Assembly: GCF_900113675.1 (NCBI RefSeq)
Contig: NZ_FOQE01000010.1
Coordinates: 1-64,000, forward strand
Origin: Pisciglobus halotolerans
GTDB taxonomy: Bacteria; Bacillota; Bacilli; Lactobacillales; Carnobacteriaceae
Direction: 5' to 3'
DNA: 64,000 nucleotides
This document shows, one piece after another, positions 25,296 to 34,688 of the stretch (positions are counted from its first letter, which is position 1; every line of letters begins with the position of its first letter). The notes under the pieces were generated by a model. The model did not search any database, was not told the origin of the DNA, and was given only the letters and a program-made list of their open reading frames with translations. The translations under genes were made by a program, and so were the position numbers.

Positions 25296-26000
25296 ATGGA
25301 TAAACTGTTGAAAAATTTAAAGGATATCATCAGTTATACTTTTACTAGTGTCACGACCATTTTGATTTTTTTAATTTTGCTTTTTTTATTCAGTTTCGAC
25401 TTCTGGGTGTCTCTAATCATTAGTTTAGGTATAGGCAGCTTTCTTTTCTATAAAAATGAGCAGAAACAAACGGTAAGAAAAGGGCAACGTTTAGGAAAAG
25501 TATCATCTGAAAAAGAAGCTTTTTATAAATCTAAAGGCTTATCTAAAGAAGAAACGAAATTTTTTAGAGAAACGATGCAAACGGCAAAAATCAATATTCT
25601 TCAGTTAGAGAAAAACATGCACGCTTCAACAAAACTGACAGCGATCGAAAAACGGAACAATACGATTCATTTGGCAAAAGAATTGTTTAAAGCGATCGTT
25701 TCTGAACCTAATCGTCTGCATGAAGTCGATAAATTCCTATATGTCCACTTGCCTTCTTTAAGAGACTTGACCAGTAAATATATTGAAGTTGATCAACATG
25801 AAGTTAAACAAAAATCAACATTCGATGTCTTAAATAAAAGTGCTCAAACTATCGATGAAATGTGCAACCAGATTGCACAAGATTACGTTTCCTTCAAATC
25901 AGATGAAGTTGAAGATATGGAATTAGAAGTAGAACTTGCAAAGAAAATGATGACAAGAGATAATGGAGACAGTAACGAAATTCAACAGGAGGAACTATAA
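25296..26000 (+). CDS. xpaC: XpaC-like membrane protein
   Basis: It belongs to the family annotated as 5-bromo-4-chloroindolyl phosphate hydrolysis protein, whose real function is unknown. The 234-residue protein has two N-terminal membrane segments (about 15-55) followed by a helical cytoplasmic domain (LSKEETKFFRETMQTAK, ERNNTIHLAKELFKAI-like text). The frame is open 32 codons further upstream, but the ATG at 25296 follows GAGGTG with good spacing. It lies 24 bp before telA; the pair is conserved in Firmicutes, which suggests joint action at the envelope. Confidence 0.85.
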   Translation: MDKLLKNLKDIISYTFTSVTTILIFLILLFLFSFDFWVSLIISLGIGSFLFYKNEQKQTVRKGQRLGKVSSEKEAFYKSKGLSKEETKFFRETMQTAKINILQLEKNMHASTKLTAIEKRNNTIHLAKELFKAIVSEPNRLHEVDKFLYVHLPSLRDLTSKYIEVDQHEVKQKSTFDVLNKSAQTIDEMCNQIAQDYVSFKSDEVEDMELEVELAKKMMTRDNGDSNEIQQEEL

Positions 26001-26024
26001 TTTCAAAGGAGTTGGGAATCGCTT

Positions 26025-27260
26025 ATGGATAATAATAAATACGAAGACCTTGAAGCTAATGCACCAGACATGAAACAAACAAATGTAAAAAATGTAAATG
26101 AAGAACTAGAAAGCTTAATGCAGAATCCTTTCGATACAGCATCAGCACCCGCTGCACCTACTGCTGGTCCGCTTTCCACATCAGCTGCGAAAGAACAGAC
26201 ACCTGATCGCCTTGTAGACAAGCTTTCCAAGGAACGCCGACAACAAGCTCAGTCTTTAGCAGAACAGATAGATGAAACAAGCATTGAATCGGTGATGTCT
26301 TATGGCGCAGCGGCACAACAAAAATTGGGAGAATTTTCTCATCACATGTTGGATCATGTTCAAAATCAGGACACCGGTGAAATCGGCAGTACGCTTAATG
26401 ATTTAATGTATCGCTTGAACGAAGCAGACCCGGAAGATTTGAACGCAGATAATCAAAATGTATTTAAACGTTTATTTGGGAAAGTCAACCGATCTATTTA
26501 CGAGGTAACGGCAAAATATCAAAAAATTGGTGCCCAAATCGATAAAATCGCTTTGAAGCTAGATAAAGAAAAAGGTTTATTGTTAAGAGACAACGCCATG
26601 CTTGAACAGTTATACGCTAAAAACTTAGATTACTTTGAAGCCTTGAATATTTATATTGCAGCTGGAGAGCTTAAACAAGAGGAACTGTTAACAAAACTGA
26701 TTCCTGCTGCAGTCGAGAAAGCTGAAAAGAGTACGGATCAAATGGATGTTCAAAAGGTCAATGATTTGAATCAATTCTTGGATCGCTTGGAAAAACGGAC
26801 CCATGACTTAAAATTGGCCCGTCAAATGACGATCCAACAAGCACCTCAGATTCGTTTGATCCAAAACACAAACCAAGCGCTATCTGAAAAAATTCAATCT
26901 TCGATCAATACGGCTATTCCTTTATGGAAAAACCAAATCGCTATCGCTTTGACATTATTAAGACAGAAAGATGCTGTCAGTGCGCAACGCCAAGTTTCTG
27001 AGACTACAAATGACTTGCTGAAGAAAAATTCAGAAATGCTGAAGACTTCTGCTATTGAAACAGCAAAAGAAAATGAACGAGGGATTATTGACATTGAGAC
27101 CCTTCAACAAACTCAAACTGATTTGATTGAAACCTTACAGCAAACCCTTGATATTCAAGAAGAAGGTCGTATCAAACGGAAAGAAGCTGAACGCGAACTT
27201 TCAACGATGGAATCTGATTTACGTAACCAACTGTTAGAATTAACCAATAAACATCACTGA
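26025..27260 (+). CDS. telA: TelA-like toxic anion resistance family protein
   Basis: Family members are linked to tellurite and cell-wall-antimicrobial tolerance, but the mechanism is not known. The 411-residue protein is mostly helical and soluble, with a disordered N-terminus (about 1-70), then [18 protein letters not shown] and the family core [14 protein letters not shown] and [18 protein letters not shown]. The ATG at 26025 follows AAAGGAG. It is the second gene of the xpaC-telA pair. No terminator follows before the GlsB-like gene. Confidence 0.92.
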   Translation: MDNNKYEDLEANAPDMKQTNVKNVNEELESLMQNPFDTASAPAAPTAGPLSTSAAKEQTPDRLVDKLSKERRQQAQSLAEQIDETSIESVMSYGAAAQQKLGEFSHHMLDHVQNQDTGEIGSTLNDLMYRLNEADPEDLNADNQNVFKRLFGKVNRSIYEVTAKYQKIGAQIDKIALKLDKEKGLLLRDNAMLEQLYAKNLDYFEALNIYIAAGELKQEELLTKLIPAAVEKAEKSTDQMDVQKVNDLNQFLDRLEKRTHDLKLARQMTIQQAPQIRLIQNTNQALSEKIQSSINTAIPLWKNQIAIALTLLRQKDAVSAQRQVSETTNDLLKKNSEMLKTSAIETAKENERGIIDIETLQQTQTDLIETLQQTLDIQEEGRIKRKEAERELSTMESDLRNQLLELTNKHH

Positions 27261-27377
27261 TCTCTTTACTCTTTCCATTCTTTTATGACGAATGAGCATA
27301 TTAATTGAATTGTGTCCAAAATGTGTATATAGTAAAGCATGTAGAAAGAAAATATTTTGTATTGGAGAGTGAAAGTA

Positions 27378-27626
27378 ATGATAGGATTTATTTGGTCTCT
27401 TATCGTTGGTGGCATCTTAGGTGCTATTGCTGGTATGATCGTAGGTAAAGACGTACCAGGAGGAATTATTGGAAATATCATCGTAGGTTTTATTGGTTCA
27501 TGGATTGGTACTTCCTTACTTGGTGGTTGGGGCTGGGAAGTAGGCGGATTTTACGTCTTTCCTGCTTTGATCGGAGCAATCGTTCTGATCTTCATCTTCT
27601 CATTGATTGTGGGTAGAAGAAGATAA
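27378..27626 (+). CDS. GlsB/YeaQ/YmgE-type stress membrane protein
   Basis: The 82-residue protein has three membrane segments built on glycine-rich turns: IWSLIVGGILGAIAGMIVG, GGIIGNIIVGFIGSWIG and FPALIGAIVLIFIFSLIVG. These are hallmarks of the transglycosylase-associated (GlsB-like) family, which is induced by general stress in enterococci; its biochemical role is unknown. The ATG at 27378 lies behind GGAGAGTG. It may be read from telA or from its own promoter. Confidence 0.88.
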   Translation: MIGFIWSLIVGGILGAIAGMIVGKDVPGGIIGNIIVGFIGSWIGTSLLGGWGWEVGGFYVFPALIGAIVLIFIFSLIVGRRR

Positions 27627-27640
27627 TACATTAATGAAAC

Positions 27641-27678
27641 AAAAAAAGAAGCTGGTTTTTTCCCAGCTTCTTTTTTTG
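27641..27678. terminator. Terminator downstream of the GlsB-like gene
   Basis: AAAAAGAAGCTGG pairs with CCAGCTTCTTTTT around a short T-rich loop, 14 bp after the stop; it is usable in both directions. Confidence 0.9.
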
Positions 27679-27696
27679 TTTCTATTGAACATAATG

Positions 27697-27735
27697 AAAA
27701 AAGAGATAAAAACATTTCTGTTTCTATCTCTTTTG
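27697..27735 (-). terminator. Terminator of the second cold-shock gene
   Basis: AAAGAGATAGAAAC and the complementary GTTTTTATCTCTTT pair on the minus strand and are followed by T residues, 14 bp after the csp stop. Confidence 0.8.
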
Positions 27736-27748
27736 AGTAAGTTAAGTA

Positions 27749-27949
27749 TTATAGTTTAACAACGTTAGCTGCTTGAGGACCACGGTTTCCTTCAACAATT
27801 TCGAATTCAACAGGTTGGCCTTCTTCTAAAGTTTTGAAACCTTCACCAGTAATTGCGCTGAAGTGTACGAATACATCGTCTCCACCTTCAACTTCGATAA
27901 AACCAAAACCTTTTTCAGCGTTGAACCATTTTACTGTTCCTTTTTCCAT
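27749..27949 (-). CDS. csp: Cold-shock protein, CspA family (second copy)
   Basis: It is a 66-residue RNA chaperone with RNP1 KGFGFIE and RNP2 VFVHFSAI. The true start is the ATG at 27949 behind GGAGG; the frame is open 11 codons upstream. It differs from the copy at 8785 mainly in the last third ([12 protein letters not shown] against [12 protein letters not shown]) and has a longer leader (about 165 nt), so the two copies may respond differently to temperature. Confidence 0.96.
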   Translation of the reverse strand: MEKGTVKWFNAEKGFGFIEVEGGDDVFVHFSAITGEGFKTLEEGQPVEFEIVEGNRGPQAANVVKL

Positions 27950-28112
27950 CTTACCTAAACCTCCATTTTTTACATTTTGCAACAGATTCTTTTTTCAATA
28001 GAGGCAAAATCATTGTTCCAAAATCCTAGACTTTATATTTCAAACACATACATGAAAAATTGTAAGCTGGTCTGAAAAAACTTTGTTCTCTTTAAAAAAG
28101 TAAATCTATCAC
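27950..28112 (-). promoter_or_regulatory. Long 5' leader of the second csp gene
   Basis: About 165 nt lie between the predicted transcript start and the ATG. Such leaders act as temperature-responsive folds in other csp genes. I see no sequence shared with the leader of the other copy beyond the ribosome site. Confidence 0.45.
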
Positions 28113-28120
28113 TTAAGGAC

Positions 28121-28149
28121 ATTATAACGCAGCCTGTTTTATTAAGCAA
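28121..28149 (-). promoter_or_regulatory. Promoter of the second csp gene
   Basis: TTGCTT, a 17-bp spacer and a perfect TATAAT on the minus strand. Confidence 0.85.
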
Positions 28150-28345
28150 GGGTTTTCATAAACTTAAAAGCTCTTTTTGTTCAATATTTTAAGAAGCTGT
28201 TCAGAGTTGTGATTCCTTGCATTTGCTTTTTATTTTTATTATACGGAACCTGCTTACTTTTCATTTAAACATCCATTGTAGCACCATCGTTCCGAATAAA
28301 TGTCGTGACCAATGTTTGAAAGTTGAAGAACCTATTTTCTTTGTT

Positions 28346-28390
28346 AAAAAAGCCAACCAAATCTTATATCACAAGAATTTGGTTGGCTTT
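28346..28390 (-). terminator. Terminator of ileS
   Basis: AAAGCCAACCAAAT and ATTTGGTTGGCTTT form a 14-bp stem, with a T-run on the minus strand, 30 bp after the ileS stop. The 190 bp between it and the csp promoter hold nothing I can identify. Confidence 0.92.
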
Positions 28391-28419
28391 ATGATTTTTC
28401 AGAACAGAAAGAATAATTT

Positions 28420-31203
28420 TTATTCCATTTCAGCAGTTAAAGCTTCAGGATAATGTTCTTCCAAGATTGCGTGGCATCTTCCGCAAATAGTAGGCGCATC
28501 TTCAAATGTTCCTACTTCTTCGCTGATGATTCGGCATCTTTCACATGTTTCACCATGAGCGTGAGTAACTTCTACGGCTAAATCGTCAAACTTCATAGCT
28601 GAATCTGGTGTTTGAGTTGGATCAGCTATTTTTAGATCAGAAACGATCAGCAACTGTCCAATATTTGCACCAAGTTTTTCTAAGTTCTCTTTAACGGATG
28701 AAGTTGGATAAAGTGTAACTTCTGCTTCAAAAGATTTACCAATAATTTTTTCATTTCTCGCAACTTCTAAAGCTTTCAATACTTTATCTCTTGTTTCCAT
28801 AAAGGTTCTCCAGTCTGCCAAGATCTCATCTTGGTGCTCGAAGTTTTCAACTTCTGGGAACTCAGACAATTGAACAAATGCTTCTTCTTCAGTTAGATAA
28901 TTCCAAACTTCTTCGCAAGTATGTGGAAGAATCGGCGTTAACAACTTCGTCAACTTAACAGCAATATCGTAGAAAACAGTTTGCATCGCGCGTCGATCGT
29001 GACCATTTGGCGCATCAATATAAACAATATCTTTAGCGATATCCAAATAAAATTGCGACAGATCAACCGTTACAAAATTCATAACGGTTTGATAAATGGA
29101 AGAAAAGTCATACGCTTCGTAATCTTCTCTTATTTTCTTCACGATTTGATTAAAGCGAATGGTCATATATTGATCTAAACCATTCAAATCTTCAAATGCA
29201 ACGCTATGTTGTTTTGGATCAAAATCAGAGGTATTGGCTAACAAGAAACGAATCGTGTTACGAATCTTACGATAAGATTCAGAGATCTGTTGTAAAATTT
29301 CTGTTGAAACTCGTACGTCATACTCATAATCTACACTAGCAGTCCACAAACGAATGATATCTGCACCCATTTGTTTGATAACTTTTTCAGGAAGAATGGT
29401 ATTACCCAACGACTTACTCATTTTCTTTCCTTCGCCATCCATAACAAATCCCTGTGAAAGAACATTTTTATAAGGGGCTTGATCATTAACGGCAACGGAT
29501 GTCGTTAAGCTTGAATTAAACCAACCGCGATATTGGTCAGAACCTTCTAAATACATATCTGCTGGGAATGATAATTCCGGACGTGTTCTTAATACACCAG
29601 CATGAGAAGAGCCGGAGTCAAACCAAACATCCATAATGTCCGTTTCTTTTGTAAATTGTTGGTTTGGGCTGCCTGGATGAGTAAATCCTTCCGGCAACAA
29701 GTCCTTCGCTTCGCGTTCAAACCAGACATTAGAGCCATGCTCACCGACTAATGTAGCAACATGATTAATCGTCTCCGGTGTAATGATCGGTTCGCCATTT
29801 TCTGCGTAAAAGATTGGAAGTGGCACACCCCATACACGTTGACGAGAAATAACCCAATCTCCACGGTCACGCACCATGTTATAAATACGTGTTTTGCCAG
29901 ATGGATGCCACCATTTAACATCCTGTTCGATCACGTCTAATATTTCTTGACGGAATTGATCAATAGAAGCAAACCACTGCGGCGTTGCTCGGAAAATAAC
30001 TGGTTTTTTCGTTCTCCAGTCATGCGGGTAACTATGAGTAAAGAAGCTTAACTTCAATAGTTGTCCATTTTTTTCCAGCCATTCTGTGATCACTTTGTTT
30101 GCTTTATCATAGTACATTCCTTCTAAACCAGGTGCTTCTGTTGTAAAGCAACCTTTATCATCGATTGGAGATAATGGTTCAAGGTGGTATTTTTTCCCTA
30201 CCATATAGTCGTCTTCCCCATGCCCAGGAGCAGTATGAACCAAGCCTGTACCAGCATCTAAAGTTACATGGTCTCCAAGAATCAGCATAGAGGTACGATC
30301 ATAGAAAGGATGTTGAGCTGTCATATACTCTAAGTCTTTTCCTTTGAACTCATCTAATACTTCTACTTCGTCCCAACCTAATTCAGAAGATACATTGGAT
30401 AGCAAATCACGAGCAACAACGTATTTTTTCTCTCCTGCTTTTACTAAAACATAATCAAAATCAGGATGAACGGTAATGGCCAAATTAGAAGGCAATGTCC
30501 AAGGTGTCGTAGTCCAGATAATGAAAGATGTGGCATCATCTAACTTCCCTTTTCCATCAACCACATCAAAAGCTACATAGATACTTGGAGACTTGACATC
30601 TTTATATTCAATCTCAGCTTCAGCTAAAGAAGATTCACTAGATGGAGACCAATAGATCGGTTTTAGTCCTTTATAGATATAACCTTTTTCAGCCATTTTA
30701 CCGAACAAACGAATTTGTTGTTCTTCATAGACTGGATCTAATGTGACATAAGGATGGTCCCACTCGCCAGCAACGCCTAACCGTTTAAAGTCTTCCCTTT
30801 GTTTGTTGACCTGTTTCCAAGCATATTCCTCACAAATTTTTCTAAAAGCTGCTACTGTCAATTTTTTACGGTCTACGCCGCTATTCGTAACAGCTTGCTC
30901 AATCGGTAATCCATGTGTATCCCATCCTGGTACATATGGAGCACGATAGCCTGACATACTCTTTTGACGGATGATGATATCTTTACTGATTTTATTTAGC
31001 GCATGTCCCATATGAATATCGCCGTTCGCATATGGAGGACCATCATGCAAAATAAAGGACGGCTTATTTTCATTTATTTTTTGACGTTGGTGATAAACAT
31101 CTGCTTCTTCCCATTCTTTTTGCCATTCTGCTTCTCGAACGGGCAAGTTCCCACGCATCTTGAATTTTGTTTTTCCAAGATTCAATGTATCTTTCATTTT
31201 CAT
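28420..31203 (-). CDS. ileS: Isoleucyl-tRNA synthetase
   Basis: It charges tRNA-Ile and edits valine. The 927-residue protein has the HIGH motif in [17 protein letters not shown], the KMSKS loop in [12 protein letters not shown], and a C-terminal zinc-binding knuckle CERCR...CGRCH, which marks the bacterial eukaryote-unlike (mupirocin-sensitive type) class. An ATG at 31212 is too close to the ribosome site GTGAGG, so I use the ATG at 31203; the next ATG (31197) is also possible. It is controlled by the T-box leader upstream. Confidence 0.97.
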   Translation of the reverse strand: MKMKDTLNLGKTKFKMRGNLPVREAEWQKEWEEADVYHQRQKINENKPSFILHDGPPYANGDIHMGHALNKISKDIIIRQKSMSGYRAPYVPGWDTHGLPIEQAVTNSGVDRKKLTVAAFRKICEEYAWKQVNKQREDFKRLGVAGEWDHPYVTLDPVYEEQQIRLFGKMAEKGYIYKGLKPIYWSPSSESSLAEAEIEYKDVKSPSIYVAFDVVDGKGKLDDATSFIIWTTTPWTLPSNLAITVHPDFDYVLVKAGEKKYVVARDLLSNVSSELGWDEVEVLDEFKGKDLEYMTAQHPFYDRTSMLILGDHVTLDAGTGLVHTAPGHGEDDYMVGKKYHLEPLSPIDDKGCFTTEAPGLEGMYYDKANKVITEWLEKNGQLLKLSFFTHSYPHDWRTKKPVIFRATPQWFASIDQFRQEILDVIEQDVKWWHPSGKTRIYNMVRDRGDWVISRQRVWGVPLPIFYAENGEPIITPETINHVATLVGEHGSNVWFEREAKDLLPEGFTHPGSPNQQFTKETDIMDVWFDSGSSHAGVLRTRPELSFPADMYLEGSDQYRGWFNSSLTTSVAVNDQAPYKNVLSQGFVMDGEGKKMSKSLGNTILPEKVIKQMGADIIRLWTASVDYEYDVRVSTEILQQISESYRKIRNTIRFLLANTSDFDPKQHSVAFEDLNGLDQYMTIRFNQIVKKIREDYEAYDFSSIYQTVMNFVTVDLSQFYLDIAKDIVYIDAPNGHDRRAMQTVFYDIAVKLTKLLTPILPHTCEEVWNYLTEEEAFVQLSEFPEVENFEHQDEILADWRTFMETRDKVLKALEVARNEKIIGKSFEAEVTLYPTSSVKENLEKLGANIGQLLIVSDLKIADPTQTPDSAMKFDDLAVEVTHAHGETCERCRIISEEVGTFEDAPTICGRCHAILEEHYPEALTAEME

Positions 31204-31375
31204 TATGATCATTCCTCACCTTTCTTTTTTCTCATCACGTTAAAATCATTTATTTGTTTTTCACACATGTTCCTGCTAAGACATCCAGTTGCTGTATGCC
31301 TAAAAAAAATAATAAAGAAGTGCAAGACCGCTTTAATTCATGTACATTGATCAAACCTACCGATCAAAAAAATGA

Positions 31376-31610
31376 TGAAAAAAAAGACTTCCCCCTGAAT
31401 AGGGACGAAGTCTTCGCGGTACCACCCAAAATTTAAGAAAAAGAAATACTTTTTCTACTTTTGTAATTGTTAACGCTCATTAAGCGGCAGATTTTACTGT
31501 TTTTTCAAATCCGCACTCATGGATGATCTTACGATAAAAGGAACTTGTTAGACTTCCACCATTCTCTAACTCGCTGAAAAGTATTCTATCGTTTTCTGTT
31601 CCACTCTTAG
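31376..31610 (-). promoter_or_regulatory. T-box riboswitch leader of ileS
   Basis: The T-box core GGGTGGTACCGCG lies at 31414-31426 on the minus strand. It is followed by a terminator, AAGACTT pairing with AAGTCTT around GTCCCTATTCAGGGGG, then eight T residues. An ATC triplet about 115 nt upstream, in CGTAAGATCATCC, is a candidate isoleucine specifier, but I did not fold stem I. The leader is about 230 nt. Confidence 0.92.
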
Positions 31611-31638
31611 TTTTTATTTGTTTAATTTGGTAGTTCAA
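31611..31638 (-). promoter_or_regulatory. Possible promoter of the ileS T-box transcript
   Basis: TTGAAC, a 16-bp spacer and TAAAAA on the minus strand; the -35 lies inside the 3' end of divIVA. The -10 is weak, and read-through from the dcw operon is an alternative. Confidence 0.35.
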
Positions 31639-32308
31639 TAGCTGGTGTTGATCCCTCTTCATGCATCATTTGATCACCATCAGAAGCATCTTCTTCTAGA
31701 TCGATTTCAGTCGCTAAACCAACTTCTATTTCAGAAACATCTTCCGCTTCATTTTCAGAAATAGATCCTGCAGTCATTTCTTCTTTTTGTTCTATTTGTT
31801 GAATGACTTCTTTCACGGTTGATAAATCAAGTGTATCATCCAGTTCAGGCTTCAAAAGCTCTTCCCACTCTTCATTTTTTACCATTTCCAACTGGGATTC
31901 GATCATTAATTGCAGACGCTGCTTAAAAATACGACTCTGCTTTCTAAGCTCTTCTGTTTCAGAAGTGATTTTTCGAGCTTTAGCAACAGCTTCATTTAAT
32001 AAACGATCTGCATTATTTTCTGCCTCTAAATGAATGATTTCTGCTTCTTTATTAGCATTTTCTTTCAAACGATCTGCCGCTTCTTGCGCAACGATGATCG
32101 ACTTATTAAGAGCTTCCTGCATATTATTAAAGTGCTCAACTTTTTCTCCAGCGAACTTTAATTCTTTTTCAATTTCACGTTTTTCTTTTAAGAGCGTTTC
32201 GTAATCACGAATAATCTGTTCAAGATAATCATTCACTTCATCTTGATCATACCCTCTCATTTTTACAGGAAATTCTTTATTATGTATATCCAAGGGAGTT
32301 AAAACCAT
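31622..32308 (-). CDS. divIVA: Cell division protein DivIVA
   Basis: DivIVA is a coiled-coil protein that senses negative membrane curvature and recruits partners to septa and poles. The 228-residue protein starts with the lipid-binding domain LTPLDIHNKEFPVKMRGYDQDEVNDYLEQI (quoted in part: IHNKEFPVKMRGYDQDEVND), followed by coiled coil to about 165 and an acidic, probably disordered tail. It is the last gene of the dcw cluster, directly upstream of ileS as in many Firmicutes. With MinD present it could link poles to the Min system, but I see no MinJ in the window. Confidence 0.95.
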   Translation of the reverse strand: MVLTPLDIHNKEFPVKMRGYDQDEVNDYLEQIIRDYETLLKEKREIEKELKFAGEKVEHFNNMQEALNKSIIVAQEAADRLKENANKEAEIIHLEAENNADRLLNEAVAKARKITSETEELRKQSRIFKQRLQLMIESQLEMVKNEEWEELLKPELDDTLDLSTVKEVIQQIEQKEEMTAGSISENEAEDVSEIEVGLATEIDLEEDASDGDQMMHEEGSTPAIELPN

Positions 32309-32375
32309 AGAAGTACCTCCATAAATAAATTTTTGTTTTAAAAGTACATACTTATCTGTTGTTTATTGTGTAAAT

Positions 32376-33158
32376 TTATTTATACAAAACGCCTAATTTC
32401 AGTTTCCATTTATCTTTTTTACTTTTTCCTTCGATTTCTTGAATCTGTAGCCGTCCATATCCTCTTACTGAAACGATATCCAGCAAATCCAACAGAAAGT
32501 CGGAACGATCCATTTGGGTCCAGTTGACCTTAACTTTACCTGATTCTATCATTTGTTTTGCTCGTTGTCTAGAAACATTGAACACCGAAGACAACAATGT
32601 ATCAACACGCATGGATGATACGGTATCATTGATGATTGTCCAACTATCTTTAGGGACTAACAAACCTGTATACATTTTTTCTTCAATTCTAACAGAAATG
32701 TGTCCAATTTTGTTAACTTGGCTCGTCACATAATTCCCCATTGTTTCATCAACAAAAAATTGCCAACTTTCCCCATCAGAAATAATATCTCCAAAGTATG
32801 TCCTTTTCAGACCAGATGATAGTAAAGTACCTAGGATTTTTCCATGAGACAAAGTAGCAAATTTTGTTGGATAATGGATCTCATACAAAGAAATTTCAAA
32901 ATCTTCTTGTCTAGGTTCGAAATAGGCAGGACAAACAAAAGCCCTTTTTCGTTCTGCCGCTTCGTACCCACCATAAGAAAAAAGATGAATTTCATTGCTT
33001 TTCCCTACTAATGTTTCTAAAATATAAAACTGCCTAGGGTCTAAAAAAGGAGTCAGTACGGGTGTGTACTGATCTTCGCACTGCTTGATCCAGTCTGTCG
33101 CCATATCGATAAAAGGGGCTTCTTCTTTTCTAAAATGCTGATAGACATTCTCAATCAC
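32376..33158 (-). CDS. ylmH: YlmH, S4-domain RNA-binding protein
   Basis: The 260-residue cytoplasmic protein has a C-terminal S4 RNA-binding domain (MRVDTLLSSVFNVSRQRAKQ, then GKVKVNWTQMD), which in YlmH homologues binds stalled or peptidyl-tRNA-bearing large subunits. The N-terminal half (YQHFRKEEAPFIDMATDWI, FLDPRQFYILETLVG) is typical of the family. It stands between yggT and divIVA as in Bacillus and streptococci. Confidence 0.93.
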   Translation of the reverse strand: MIENVYQHFRKEEAPFIDMATDWIKQCEDQYTPVLTPFLDPRQFYILETLVGKSNEIHLFSYGGYEAAERKRAFVCPAYFEPRQEDFEISLYEIHYPTKFATLSHGKILGTLLSSGLKRTYFGDIISDGESWQFFVDETMGNYVTSQVNKIGHISVRIEEKMYTGLLVPKDSWTIINDTVSSMRVDTLLSSVFNVSRQRAKQMIESGKVKVNWTQMDRSDFLLDLLDIVSVRGYGRLQIQEIEGKSKKDKWKLKLGVLYK

Positions 33159-33179
33159 TTTTCAGACCTCCGTTTAGTT

Positions 33180-33467
33180 TCAAATCAGTAATCTAAATAA
33201 TAGGGTGAACAACGCACTCAATCCATATCGTGCAAGGTTTAAGACGATCAATGCTACGATCCCAGAGAAACTGATCATTCCGATCGGGGGAATGATTCTC
33301 CTAAAAACTGCGAGATAAGGCTCGCAAATCGTGGTCAATAATCGTCCAAATGTAGAATCATAAGCTGTAGGGAACCAAGACATTAAAATATAAATGATCA
33401 ATAGAACTGAATAAATCTCAAGCGCCCCTGAAAGGATTTTATAAAGCATCATCAATAATTGAGCCAA
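33180..33467 (-). CDS. yggT: YggT family membrane protein
   Basis: A 95-residue protein with two hydrophobic hairpin segments and the conserved LMSWFP and CEPYLAVFRRIIPP motifs; its role is in cell division or osmotic balance, not settled. Translation probably begins at a TTG (33467), 12 bp behind GGGAGG. It lies between sepF and ylmH with gaps of about 20 bp. Confidence 0.92.
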   Translation of the reverse strand: MAQLLMMLYKILSGALEIYSVLLIIYILMSWFPTAYDSTFGRLLTTICEPYLAVFRRIIPPIGMISFSGIVALIVLNLARYGLSALFTLLFRLLI

Positions 33468-33485
33468 TTAAAAGAAATTCCTCCC

Positions 33486-33980
33486 TTAATAAAATTTAAG
33501 ATCTTTAAAACTGCCATTTTTTTCTAGTACGCCATCGATCTCCACATTTTTTGGTGTACATAGAAAAATTTCATTTCCAACTCGCTGCATGTCCCCATCT
33601 ATTGCATAAATAGTACCCATTAAAAAATCAACCGTTTTCTTTGCTTGATCTTTTTCCATATGTTTAAAGTTGAGCACCACTGCTTGTTGTTTCAACAAAA
33701 TATCCGCAATTTCTTTTACTTCTGAATAAACGCGTGGTTCCATAATAATGATTTTGCCTTGTTGGGCCGTTTGATGCATGGAGACAACATTAGGGGTTCT
33801 TCTTTGCTCTTTTCTCATATTCACAGCAGCTGGATCCGTTCTATTTGTAGTCGTTTGTTTATTCATTTGTGGTTTCCTTAACTCCGGTTCTTCGTCGTAG
33901 TTTCCGCCGATTGCCTCATCCATAGCTAATTCTTCATCATTTAATCTAAAAAATTCATTGAATCGATTCATCATTCCCAT
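33486..33980 (-). CDS. sepF: Cell division protein SepF
   Basis: SepF anchors FtsZ to the membrane and bundles its filaments. The 164-residue protein has an N-terminal amphipathic membrane-binding helix (MMNRFNEFFRLN), a variable linker, and the globular domain at about 75-155 (IMEPRVYSEVKEIADILLKQ, DFLMGTIYAIDGDMQRVG). The ATG at 33980 follows GAGGAGAG. It is placed between yggS and yggT as in other Firmicutes. Confidence 0.95.
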   Translation of the reverse strand: MGMMNRFNEFFRLNDEELAMDEAIGGNYDEEPELRKPQMNKQTTTNRTDPAAVNMRKEQRRTPNVVSMHQTAQQGKIIIMEPRVYSEVKEIADILLKQQAVVLNFKHMEKDQAKKTVDFLMGTIYAIDGDMQRVGNEIFLCTPKNVEIDGVLEKNGSFKDLKFY

Positions 33981-34008
33981 GACAAACTCTCCTCACTTGG
34001 AACTATTT

Positions 34009-34686
34009 TTATTCTTCAAAAAAAGCTGTTCCAATTCGCACAAATGTTGCGCCTTCTTCAATAGCGATTGGATAATCTTGACTCATCCCCATACTTAATT
34101 CTGTACAAGGTGCATTTGAAAAAGCTTTTTGTTTCAATGTTTCCTGCAATTGCTTCAACGATCGAAACGTTTTGTGCAACGCTTCTTCGTCCGCTTCTTT
34201 GGGAGCCATCGTCATTAAGCCAATGACTTCAATATTGTTAAATGACTGAAGATCAGAAAGAAACTGCTCAGTTTCTTCTGGTCTTAGTCCGCTTTTAGAT
34301 TCTTCTCCAGTGACATTGACTTGTAAGAAGCAACGAATGACATGATCTGCTCTTTTTTCGATTTCTTTTGCTAAAGACCATCTATCTAAAGAATGTAAAT
34401 AATCGATCTTATTAATGACTTGTTTGACTTTACGCGTTTGCAAAGAACCAATGTAGTGCCACACAATAGCAGGATCAGTAACTGCCTCTTGCTTTAATTG
34501 TAACCCTTCAGGACGGTTTTCAGCAAGATGATGATACCCTAAAGCTGCAATAGCTTGGGTATCATCGACTGAAACACTTTTAGTCACTACAATGATCTGC
34601 ACTTCTGATTTCTGGCGATTTGCTTTGATCAATGATTGTGCTACTTGCTTTTCGACCGCCTCTGCATTTTTCTTTATTCTTTGCAT
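34009..34686 (-). CDS. yggS: PLP homeostasis protein YggS
   Basis: A PLP-binding protein that buffers pyridoxal phosphate; it has no known catalytic activity. In the 225-residue protein the PLP lysine is in IIVVTKSVSVDD, which departs slightly from the usual VSKTV pattern but keeps Lys. The AENRPEGLQ, WHYIGSLQTRKVKQV and ELSMGMSQDYPIAIEEGATFVRIGT (quoted in part: SMGMSQDYPIAIEEG) motifs are conserved. It follows ftsZ by two bases. Confidence 0.94.
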   Translation of the reverse strand: MQRIKKNAEAVEKQVAQSLIKANRQKSEVQIIVVTKSVSVDDTQAIAALGYHHLAENRPEGLQLKQEAVTDPAIVWHYIGSLQTRKVKQVINKIDYLHSLDRWSLAKEIEKRADHVIRCFLQVNVTGEESKSGLRPEETEQFLSDLQSFNNIEVIGLMTMAPKEADEEALHKTFRSLKQLQETLKQKAFSNAPCTELSMGMSQDYPIAIEEGATFVRIGTAFFEE

Positions 34687-34688
34687 GT

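Noticed and set aside
28217-28453. 78-codon plus-strand frame between csp and ileS
   Set aside because: It crosses the ileS terminator and enters ileS antisense; composition is that of random AT-rich DNA.
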